DNA of 64,000 bases from Diospyros lotus (taxonomy: Eukaryota > Streptophyta > Magnoliopsida > Ericales > Ebenaceae), in assembly GCF_014633365.1 (NCBI RefSeq), contig NC_068338.1:14580616-14644615 (forward strand). Direction: 5' to 3'. The position numbers were made by a program, and so were the translations under genes. Of the stretch, positions 12,701-22,189 are shown piece after piece. Numbering within the stretch: the stretch's first letter is position 1; every line of letters starts with the position of its first letter. The notes beneath the pieces were generated by a model, which had not been told where the DNA came from, made no database searches, and saw only the letters and a list, made by a program, of their open reading frames with translations.

Positions 12701-14532
12701 ATGAAAAGAAAAGAAAAGTAAATGATGAAGATTCCCAGAAATACGGAAAACCCTAGTCGCTGTTTGCCATTCTGTCCTCTTCTGGTTCCTTGGAAGGGGA
12801 CCTCTATATATACATTCCCGTTAGTCCTTCGTTTTTCTTTACCTGGGTACGTGCTGCTGCATGGACCATTTTTCTCGTGAACATTTATAATGGTTTGTTT
12901 TTTTCAATTCTGCTAGACGTAGAAATCATTTCATTGTCTCCATCGTTCAAATCGTGATTTTTTTAATATAAACAAATCATTTATATATTTCTTCGGTTAG
13001 ATAATAGATATATATATATTAACATTTAGATTTTTCCTTTCATAAATTATAATTTCGTATGGAACGTAAGAACAATTTTGTCTGTTTATTACTTGAAATA
13101 TGTAGGCTGATCTGGGCATATATATTGTTCTTTACCTCTCTTTCTCCTGTACAGAAAAGATCCAAAATTTATGTTTCTCTTAGGAATCACAAAAATAAAT
13201 TTTACTGTCATATAAAAATAGTTTCTTCTATGAACCAAACAGCATAAGAAATACAAAAGAAAAAATTACGTCTGAAAATAATTCTATAACTTTAAGGTGG
13301 AATATTCGACATCTTTATTCATCACTGGCCCCATTTGGCGCTTTGCCTTGTAGTGTAGTCAATTCAATCTCATGGATAATATTTCTTCCCTTCTTTTAAA
13401 ACCCACAAAAGATCCCTATTTACACATGATTAAGCAAGGCACGATTAGAAAGTTAATTTATTTATATATATATTGTGTGGAGGTCGTTGTTTCAAAAATC
13501 AAAGACTCACAGATACTTTTGTCCTCGGACAGTAAATGTTGACAGAATAACGTGTAGTGTTGTCATTTCATAATTATGCTGTCATTTAATAATTCAAAGG
13601 ACTGCGCACAGATAAAAGTTACGGAGATTGACAGAATAAAGTGTTACCACTTTTACCCACAATTTAAATTTGATTGTGATTTAAATTTTTTATTTTATAA
13701 ATTTAAATTTATTTTATTTAAAAAAATATTTTTATACTTCATCTTTTAATCAAAGTAAAAATTCTTATATATATTTATAGATAATTTAAATTTATAAATA
13801 AATACCTAATATTTTAAAATTAATTATAATTATATCATTATTATTGTATCGATATTATCATAATAATTTTGTTTTTTCTATTTATAATTTTTTATTTAAA
13901 TTTTTTATAATAAATTATGTGTTTGTTTGTATGGTTAATAATTTGTTCGTAATTTATTTTCAATATCCGTCGCTGCTATCATTGGCCGCCATCATCGACT
14001 ATTGCTGCTGCTATTTGACAATTATTGTCGCCGTTCCATCCTTCCAATTTTTGCCATTAAGGAAGATATTATCCAGATTTGACCTAGATCCAACCAGCTT
14101 CAAATTGATCAGCCAAATTTGTTTTCTTGCTTAGATTTGTTGTCCTGGAATATTTTTTATTATGCTTTTATTTATGATTGCTTTTGATATTACTTGTGAT
14201 TATTTGATCATCGTAATGATATTTTATTATTAAACTAGAATATTATATTTTTATTATGTTAGGTTAAGATGTGTGTAATTTTATAATAATAAATTTATAT
14301 GAAAGTGAAATTTTTAAAGTAAATTTATATTGATGAATATAAAGTCATTATGCTCAGTAAAATAATCTCATCGCCTATGATTTAAGTGTGATTGAAAATA
14401 TTGATTAACCATTATGTAAATTTGATTGGTATTTATACAAGATTAATTCTTTATAATTTTATTAAAAATTTATAAATAATTTTATATTTAAATCTCGTAT
14501 CAAAAAAGTTGAACTCGTTATAAGTCTGAACC

Positions 14533-14563
<31 letters not shown>

Positions 14564-14999
14564 AAAAGAAAGTTATAGAAATTGTGATGAATATTTACAC
14601 GAGATTTTAACGATTATTTCTATGCAAAATGTAAAGTTACTTACTGGGATCAAGCTCTGCGCCGACAATCTCCAGGAGGATCGATTTGCCGAGCAGATCA
14701 GTTATGTCGTCGAGCCCGCGGCTGAGAGTCAGGTTTGACAAGAACCCTCCGACCGTCAAGTTCACCGTCACCTCGCCTTTCACGGTAATGGTGGCCTGCT
14801 CCTCGGCGGCAGTGGCTACCATGGCCTTGATGGTTCTCGGAACGCATCGAACCCGAGAGCCCCTGCTCCTCCGGGAGAACGCGGGCTTCAGCCAGATGGC
14901 CGGGGATGCGCCGCCGGTGCCCGAGACGAAGGGCTTCCGGGATGGCGCTAGGGCTTGGACAGTAGTCTCAGGCCTGAGCACCGACGGAGACTTCAACAT
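6737..14999 (-). CDS. Linoleate 13S-lipoxygenase, plastid type 2 (LOX-B), complete, nine exons
   Basis: Non-heme iron dioxygenase that converts linolenic acid to its 13S-hydroperoxide in plastids, the first committed step to jasmonates and green-leaf volatiles. Exons on the minus strand: 14999-14645, 12605-12337, 10453-10216, 9651-9334, 9191-9106, 8955-8845, 8691-8390, 8272-8006, 7496-6737. All have GT/AG borders and matching phases, giving 2706 bases and 901 residues, the usual length for this family. Residues 1-60 are basic and Ser-rich, like a transit peptide. The PLAT/LH2 domain spans about 70-205 and the catalytic domain about 210-901. Predicted iron ligands are His554, His559, His751, Asn755 and the C-terminal Ile901 (PNSISI end). 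GYFPNRPT after the HHSAVNFGQ motif points to type 2 13-LOX. Ala602 at the Coffa position fits S stereochemistry. The regiospecificity pair is Gly616-Phe617, where Ser-Phe is usual. No stop or frameshift was found. A truncated second copy is at the left edge. Confidence 0.93.
9713..9833. repeat. Local duplication in LOX-B intron 3 with a decoy acceptor
   Basis: The motif TATACATTTATCATCTGTAA and the AAAAACCTAAAAG tract each occur twice. One unit carries a copy of the exon 4 acceptor (minus strand ACGTGCAG/ATCCCTT at about 9779-9792), about 130 bases upstream of the true acceptor at 9651. Confidence 0.6.
11614..11793. repeat. Tandem duplication of about 90 bases in LOX-B intron 2
   Basis: Two successive units begin TAGCTTTCAAATCTATGG (11614 and 11704) and end in a TA microsatellite and AAGTTACCTTTTATTA. 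They are nearly identical, so the event looks recent. Confidence 0.8.
12664..12689. repeat. TA microsatellite in LOX-B intron 1
   Basis: An uninterrupted run of about 13 TA units lies close to the exon 2 acceptor. Confidence 0.9.
14531..14567. repeat. Homopolymer junction C23-A14 in LOX-B intron 1
   Basis: Twenty-three C followed by fourteen A on the plus strand, so the transcript would carry a T14-G23 run about 80-115 bases after the exon 1 donor. LOX-A has only an A-rich tract at the aligned place (about 489-503). Confidence 0.9.
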
Positions 15000-15060
15000 T
15001 GTTCCTTGAAGGATTATATCGTCAGCTTCCTGAGTGATGACATCTATGCCTCCATATCTG

Positions 15061-15110
15061 CTTATATAGAAAACCTGCCACGGCGGGAGAGAGAGAGAGA
15101 GATGCACGTG
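15061..15110 (-). promoter_or_regulatory. LOX-B core promoter: TATA box and G-box
   Basis: TATA box TCTATATAAG (15061-15070, minus strand) lies 62 bases upstream of the ATG. A GA/CT run covers 15087-15102. A perfect palindromic G-box CACGTG lies at 15105-15110, 35 bases upstream of TATA. By established knowledge, G-boxes are targets of MYC2-type bHLH and of bZIP factors and occur in jasmonate-responsive promoters. Control by jasmonate is inference here. Confidence 0.65.
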
Positions 15111-15185
15111 ATAAACGAAGTTGATAGGTGGGTGGAATGGTCATTGGTGTGTCAGCAAGCAATGAAATTAGACTTGAGATATTTT

Positions 15186-15450
15186 CATTTGGATAATACT
15201 GCCTGTGTAGACAGAGATTTGGAAAATTTTATTAGCCATCACGTTTTTACTCCTCTCAGTTATATTTTAATATATTTAAAATATTATTTTTTGAAAACTC
15301 ATTTTTACTCACATCCATTTCCTCTCTTAATCAATTACCCGTCATCCATCCCTTCTAAAATGAAGACAATACAATAAAAAAAAATATCAAATTTAATTCA
15401 GTCAAAAAAAAAAAAAATAAATAACAGCAGAATAACACATGCATGCACAA

Positions 15451-15483
<33 letters not shown>

Positions 15484-15637
15484 CATTAATAGTTACACCG
15501 CATACACAAATATAAATATATATGTATATACACACAGACACACACATATATATATACGCACACATACATATAGATATATATATAGAGAGAGAGGAAGGAG
15601 CTTCATCAATCACGTCCTCTGAACCCTGGAACTCGGG
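15186..15637. other. LOX-B upstream spacer with compound microsatellite
   Basis: AT-rich; carries mixed CA/TA/GA runs at about 15450-15595. No gene. A GC-richer stretch at 15611-15637 continues after the solo LTR at 18344. Confidence 0.6.
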
Positions 15638-16313
15638 TGTAACACCCCAATTCCTAGGAGCGTTAACGTAACGTAAGATTCCGAGAATAAATTTTTTTTT
15701 CAAACAAAAACCCATCACAAAAACCATTTCCCGAAAATCCCGTTACACCTTCTCAGTATATCAATTATGAACCATTAATAAATTAAGACAGGTTCACCAA
15801 CACAAATGTGGAAGGTAGATTGAAACCTCAACAGGTCATAACCGAAACCACTTTATTTATATATAAAGTTGCACCAATGTTTACATGACGTTTTCAAAAG
15901 TAAATAACATAACTGAAAAGACATAATGTAAACTATCCGCTAATCGTCGTCACTCCTCGATGATTCCTTTCCCTTTTGCACCGCTGCCTTCACCTAGAAC
16001 GTTTGAATATTCCAGGGACAAAGTCCAAATTAGATGATGAATCATCTAAGTGAGAGTTCAAAACACATTTTTCATGAATAATGCAAGACATGAAATAAAC
16101 CAATATACCCGATAAGCCCTAGCTCAAGAGAATTCCCACGCGCTTAACCCTACCACGGGAAAAGAGCAATTTCTCTAAAAGCTATGCCACCACACCGACA
16201 CGACGACGCGACGCGATTCTAGCTTAAATGGAGCTGCCAACGCATCTCACCAGAATACGTTCCCACCTTAAGCATCCAGGAACTACCATACAATCCCAAC
16301 TCCAAAATTTCAC

Positions 16314-16668
16314 ATGGACCACCTAGTCATCTTAGTGCAACTTCCCTGGCCAAACGGCCTGGCATGAAAATCAAGGCGGCTATCTTGACATGCACACATA
16401 GCATCAGATACCCCTATTATTCCGTCACGCCCTTGGAGAATTACGGTTACACTATCCAGACAACATCCTAGGCTGACATCCCACATGAACAACACAGTAT
16501 GGACCACCTAGTCGTCCTAGTGCAACTTCCCTGACCAAACGGTCTGGCACGGAAACCAAGCCGGCTATCCTGACATGCACACCAGCATCAGATACCCCTA
16601 TTATTCCGTCACGCCCTTGGAGAATTATGGCTACACTATCCAGACAACATCCGAGGCTGACATTCCAT
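16314..16668. repeat. Tandem duplication inside the solo LTR, period about 185
   Basis: Two units start ATGGACCACCTAGTC (16314 and 16499) and run through ACACTATCCAGACAACATCC. They differ by scattered substitutions and one short indel. Confidence 0.9.
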
Positions 16669-17229
16669 ACTTACACATAAAACTCAAGACAATGCCACAA
16701 TTCACAATTCAATGCATCGTATAAACAACATTCATAAAATGCAATGCACAGTTCAAAACGTTTAGGGACAAACCTCCCTCATAAATCCAACCGTCACCGG
16801 TTACCATTTTAATGCATAAAACCATTTTGCATGAAATCACCATATGTTCAGATAGAACAAGCACAATAAATCAAGTTTTGGGGGCAAACACTCACAACTT
16901 AAAATCAAATTTTGGAGGAGAACCACTCACAACTTAAAACCAAGTTTTCAGGTAGAACACTCACCTTGAACGAAACTCAGAACACCTCGAATCTTGTGCC
17001 CAACCTCAATTTTCGTGCAACTCCTCAAGTCTTTTAACCAAACCACCTCCTTACAGGTCCTCACGGGCTGCCTAAGTGTTCTACGCGTGTGATGCCTCAC
17101 GTATGCTTTAAAAACCCTCTATCCACTAAACCCGAAGCACTCTCGTCTAGCACAAATGTATCACAACTTCGAATGAGAGAATCCTTAGCCTTGAGCCCCT
17201 ATTTATATGTTTAGGAAACTTAGCCACCA

Positions 17230-17480
17230 AGAAATATATATTCTGCAATCATTTCAAATCTTTCAAAATCTTTTTCAATCATTCCAAATCTTCTAATATT
17301 TTCTATAATCATTCCAAATCTTTTGATATCTTTTGCAATCATTCCAAAATCTTCTAAGATTCTCTGCAATCATTGTAAATCTTCTATAATCATTCCAAAT
17401 CTTATAATATCTTTTGTAATCATTCCAAAATCTTCTAAGATTCTTTGCAATCATTGTAAATCTTCTATAATCAAATCTTT
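17230..17480. repeat. AATCATTCCAAATCTT tandem repeat in the solo LTR
   Basis: Degenerate repeats built from AATCATTCCAAATCTTCT, with a longer nested period of about 75 bases (AAAATCTTCTAAGATTCT occurs near 17345 and 17429). Confidence 0.8.
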
Positions 17481-18348
17481 TCTTATCCAATCACATCTTA
17501 TACAAATCTTATCCTTAAAGTCATCATGAGCCTTCATCTTATCTCTAACGTCATCATGAGACTTCATCCTTATCTCTAAAGTTATTTATGAAGTTTTTTC
17601 CTGAATCTCCCAAATGCCCCTAGTAAAAAGATTTCAAGAATTACACTTTGGCCCGAACTTTTGGATAATTGCACTTAGACCCTTTTCAACATGGTCCCCG
17701 GGCTAATTTTTAATTGCATTTTAGTCCCTGAAAAATGGACTAATTGCGCTAATGCCTCTAATTTTTAGGTAAATTACACTTTTACCCCAACCTCAAAAAT
17801 TACGATTTTGCCCCTGGCTCAAAAACTGAACTTCTCTTTAAAGATCTTTATAACCCTTTGAAATATCCTAAAACATTCTCTTTAAAATTCCGAAAAAATA
17901 TCATTTCGATCTCCCTCTCTCAATTTCGAAAAAAACTGCACTTAGGCCCGAATCTTCGTTTTAGCTACAAACCCTTTTGTTTCTTCCAAAAACTACTAAA
18001 GGGTTACTCTATATGCCAAATATGAACTTCATCTGGGTTCCATTGACTTCCTGGATGCCCCATACGATAATTCGGTATTTCAGCCTAAATCACAATTGCC
18101 TTTTTTTAGCTGTACCGGGAACCGTTCCCGATCCAACTTCTTTTGATGCCTAAAATCATAACTCGTATTACTTGTTGATACTATATCATTTTCCTTGGCT
18201 ATCTAGGGTCCAGGGTACTCCCTCTGACTAATTCGATCGTCCAAAGTTGCGTTAGTGTACCCTATAGTCTTATTTTCCACAAAGTCCATTTATGCCCTTC
18301 ATCAAATATTATTTATAACCTCAAATCATTCTCGGGTATTACATCGGG

Positions 18349-18480
18349 GAGCTTGAAGGTCCCCAAACTCCAGGGTTCAGGGCCTTCAGTAGGCCCCGAA
18401 CGCTGGGGTTCGGGGCCCTTCAAGTGCCCCAAACCCCAGGGTTCGGGGTGCCGTGAAGCTCAGCGACCATGGCCGCCCCA
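18349..18480. repeat. GC-rich CCCCAGGGTTCGGGG minisatellite
   Basis: Direct and inverted units of CCAGGGTTCGGGG / CCCCGAACGCTGGGG. The upstream edge of this block (GAACCCTGGAACTCGGG) lies on the other side of the solo LTR, so the LTR inserted into it. Confidence 0.6.
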
Positions 18481-18576
18481 TGGACGCTGCTTCCTGTATA
18501 TACATATGTGTGTATATATATATGTGTGTGTGTGTTGAGCAACAGTGCATACAGTTGAAGCAATTTAGCATCATCA

Positions 18577-18725
18577 ATGGCTGTCACGAGGTTTTTGCAG
18601 AGTTTGTTGGCCAAAATTTGCAGGGTAAGTTTTGGGTGTAGGAGTTTTGGAGCTGTCACAAAGAACGCCTTGCCTTCCTCGTCTCAGCACCTCATTAACT
18701 TGGAATATAAGTGCAGTGCCCATAA
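18577..18725 (+). pseudogene. Orphan first exon resembling mitochondrial ornithine aminotransferase
   Basis: An ATG-initiated 49-codon exon followed by a GT donor (CATAA/GTAAAA). It begins MAVTRFLQSLLAKICR, basic and amphipathic like a mitochondrial presequence. It ends SSSQHLINLEYKCSAH, which resembles the start of the mature part of plant delta-ornithine aminotransferase (S-x-x-LI-x-x-EY-x-x-SAHNYHP), a PLP enzyme of arginine/ornithine catabolism. The split codon AA/ would become the Asn of SAHN. No second exon (YHP-x-P-V-V-F, WDPEG) was found in the rest of the window, so this is most likely a gene fragment, though a very distant exon 2 cannot be excluded. It is divergent from LOX-B. The assignment rests on my recall of the family. 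Confidence 0.55.
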
Positions 18726-19640
18726 GTAAAATCAATCTCTCTCTCTCTCTCTCCATGTTTTCGTTTCTGGGTACACTTTTTGTTATCTTGTTTATGTTTT
18801 GGTTTCGGGTTTTGTTTATTTTGCTACATGGTTTATATGTATGTTTGTTTGCAATTTTAGTTCTGTATATTGGTGCATAGCTAATTTCGAGCTTTGAAAT
18901 GGTCGTTTTGTATCTAGGTTTGCCTAATTGAAGACTTTTAAAAGCGTTAAATTAATTTATGTTGAAATGGTTATTTTGCGTGTGTATATATGTATGTGTG
19001 CTTTGTGAAGCTCAACAACTTCGACGGCCATGGTCGCGGCTTCATATATATATATATATACGTGTGTGTCTGTGTATATATGAATATATGTATCTGTATT
19101 TCAAATGTGTGATTAAAAGGGTATTTTTGGAAAAAAATTAGCTACAAAGAGTTATCACATGACTGAAAAAATAATTTGAACTTTTAATAGCGGCGAAGAG
19201 CAAAAACGTGGCTGCATATAGAATTTCCTTAAAGATTTACATATAACTTTATACATATATAATAAAATAACGATAACACCCTTATCCCAAATCCACCAAA
19301 CCCTCGAGTCTCTGAAAAACCCATCACGGTTGTCGCCTCACCCGCACTCCAGCTCGCACCGTCGTCACCTCACCGTCGTCACCTCTACTTACATAGCCAC
19401 TAGTCGCATCTACCGTTGCCCCCACCTACCACTACTGCTAAGATTTTCAAGCGCTTCTCGACTATAGATTGAACATTTTTTGCAGCCATGGATGAAATCC
19501 GTTCAGATTTCATCAGGAGAGAATATGTCTACGAACTTGGCAAAAAAGAGAATTGGTGGCGGAATTCATGGATGCTCATTTTGACATCTTTCGATTATCA
19601 TTTCGATCATTTATTATATACAAGTAATATTTTCCTTTTC
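18726..19640. other. Spacer with microsatellites, no gene recognised
   Basis: CT run at 18727-18753 and TA/TG runs at 19043-19095. The stretch around 19000-19060 (GTGAAGCTCAACAAC...CGGCCATGGTCGCGGCTTC) is a diverged repeat of 18454-18495. A C-rich stretch at 19320-19440 resembles leader-type sequence. Confidence 0.45.
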
Positions 19641-21139
19641 ATTATCCGTTGGTACAATATGCAGAATTCAATGGCTCAGGCATCAAGTGACAGGTGACCA
19701 CACTTGATGTATATTACATTTCAAATAATGTTATTCGGCCCATTTATTTTGTTTGAGAGTGTGCACAGCAGGGTCGGGTCGGATCAATTCGTGTGTATGC
19801 ATGTGTGTAGAATGAGGAATTTGTATTTGTTATAAATCTTAAATTTTAAATTTATGTATTTAGTTTTATTTTTGAATAGGATAATAGAGTTTATTAATTA
19901 AGTTTTGGATAATTATTTATGCAATGAAACACCGAACACGAAAGTCATCATCTCTTGAGTAGGGGTAAAATATTTAAAGGCAAAGTATTTAATAAATTAT
20001 TATACTTTTAGATTTTTAAATAAATTGATCATTGTACATTAAAAAAACACTAAAAAAAACTATTATACTTTCTAAATTTAAGACCACGTTAGTTATTATG
20101 ATAGATCCTTTATTGACACTATCAATGATATTTTAATTTTGTGAACTTTAATTACAAATATATCAATCTCATTCGTCATCAAAATTTGAAAAGTTATATC
20201 AAATGCACAAATCGAACCTCAAATCTAGATTAAAGAAACCCCACATAGTCACAAATGCCTCACAATGCAAGAATCCATATTGCAATCACAAATTGATAAT
20301 GCAAGAAATTGACCACTAATATATTTATTGGATGACACTTGGATCATAGGTTACTTTAAACATGGAATAAGGTAATAGAATACTATAAAAAAGGAATAGT
20401 GAGGACTGCCCTAAGAGTTGTCAAGAAAGCCACTTCGATCTCATGAGGAACCCAAAGAGAAAGTATGTTGGGAGTTGTGAAATTTGAGAATTTCTTACCC
20501 TAGAAAAGAGTACCTCCTTTATTCATGTTGGTTTGGGAGAATCCCTTACTTAGGATTAAATCTTGTTGATTGCTATCAAGTAGGTGTTGTTTTACTTTTG
20601 TATACTTAGTTTTGATGATGAAAAATAATATTTTATTTAATCCTTAAGTCATGAATTAAGGTTGTGGTTTTCAATATAAATCAATTTCAATATCAAGTAT
20701 TACTTTGTGAGAATAAAAAACAAATGAATTTCAAGTATCGAGATTTCAAAGTCATATTGTTTTAAGTCTGAAAGATTAGCACTTTATAAGGAGACATACA
20801 TGAAAATGTTTTCTTTTTAGAAAACTAACTCCCGATATTTTAATAGCTAACATTCATTAGTGATAAAATGATTTTTAACGAATTTTTCAAGAAATAGAAA
20901 GTATATATCTTGGAGGTGGTAAAATCGCAAAATCCTAAGTTTCTACTAAAACCCAAATTCTACTTTCTTATTCTTATGGATTTTGATTTTTTAGATATTT
21001 TTATTAAATTCAAATAGGGGATACTTTCTTATTTACATTTATGTATTAAAGTAAATAGAAGGTAAAATATAAATTAAACAAAATGAGGACATTTACTTAA
21101 ACTAAAGAAATGTAAATATGTTGTAATGTTTTCAAGCTT

Positions 21140-21440
21140 CAATCTGCCGACTATGCCCATAAATAGTCGACTATATGCTTAAGGATAGTCGACCATGCCT
21201 ATTGTTCTGTCGACTATTGTGTAAGGATAGTTGACCATGCTATTTCTTCTGTCAACTATGTTTGTATATGATATTCAAATTTTTTTTCATATTTTCGAAT
21301 CTGTTGACTATGTGAATGTGATAGTCGACTATAAGTAGTTTTTGTTAGACAATAGTCGACTATGCCTTATTATCTGTCGACTATAGCTTGTTTTATTTAT
21401 GAATCTGTTAACTATCTATTGTCTTCTGTCGACTATCTAT
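21140..21440. repeat. Array of TAGTCGACTA palindromes in the Copia LTR
   Basis: About twelve intact or slightly changed copies of AGTCGACTAT/CTGTCGACTAT, 20-45 bases apart, upstream of the LTR TATA box. The spacers are unrelated AT-rich sequence. Confidence 0.85.
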
Positions 21441-22189
21441 TTTCGCAGAAAGCTTCCAACGACTAGTTTTTCAAATCCAAACGGCTACATTTCTCTTCAA
21501 TCTTTTGGGAAGTCTATATATACAACTCAAGGAGGATCAAGAGACGGCTAATGGACAGGAATGAAATAATTTGAGCTTACTGTTACTCTCGTTTGTATTT
21601 ACAGTGATTGTGCTTCATTTTTTTCTCTCTTCAAGGTTTTGATTTTAACTTGTATTATTTCATTCAAGCCTTGTTTTTCATTGTGAGAAAACTTGTAACT
21701 AAGAGTGTCAACTCTTAGCATCTCGTTTACATTTGTATCACTTTTATTTTTCTATCTTGTTGTGTTAGAGGACTTGCTCGTTAAAGCAAGGGGTTGTAAT
21801 TCCTAGCTAGGTGCTAGAGGGCTTGCTTGTATAAGCAAGAGGTTGTAATTCTTAGTCTTAAACTAGAGTACCTACTTGGTTTAAGTAGGGGGTTTTAGTG
21901 GATTGTTTGCAAAATCCTTAGTGAGGAGCTAAGGTAATGGATTAGGCTTGGGTTAAACCAAACCACTATAAATCCTTGTATTTCTTGTACTTGTGCTCTT
22001 TGATCTATTTATCTTTCCAAACATTTCATTATTCCTCACTTGGTTCACATATTTATCTTTATAAACTTACATCTATCATTTTATATGCTTCACGTTTTAA
22101 ATCCTAAAACCTCAATTTGTATTTAAAAAAATTCAAGTTCAATTAAGTTTTTACAATAACCAATTCACCCCCCCCTCTTGGTGTGTACC

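Larger units (their letters stand above)
15638..18343. mobile_element. Solo LTR, 2706 bp, with perfect target-site duplication
   Basis: Begins TGTAACACCCC and ends GGGTATTACA, i.e. TG...CA with short inverted ends. It is flanked by TCGGG at 15633-15637 and again at 18344-18348. There is no internal coding region, so it is best read as a solo LTR left by recombination between the two LTRs of a large element, probably Gypsy class by its length and ends. It includes a tandem duplication and ATTCC-rich repeats listed separately. Orientation could not be set with confidence. Confidence 0.85.
14080..20405. repeat. Segmental duplication, copy B (interrupted)
   Basis: Counterpart of 1-2345. Intron 1, exon 1, promoter (to about 15185), the short block at 19656-19690 and the flank at about 20075-20405 all have matches in copy A in the same order. 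The interval 15186-19650 has no match there and holds the solo LTR, microsatellites and the orphan exon described below. The two start codons are 14.1 kb apart. Confidence 0.75.

Noticed and set aside
14996..15107. Longer LOX-B start upstream of MLKSP
   Set aside because: The upstream extension is read from the GA repeat and TATA region and is not open in LOX-A, while MLKSP is shared by both copies.
15398..15727. 109-residue minus-strand open frame
   Set aside because: Its translation is driven by CA/TA/GA microsatellites (runs of Ile-Tyr, Cys-Val) and it crosses the solo LTR border.
19488..19697. 69-residue open frame as a gene
   Set aside because: No known motif, low-complexity surroundings and no counterpart for most of it in copy A; only its last bases are conserved.
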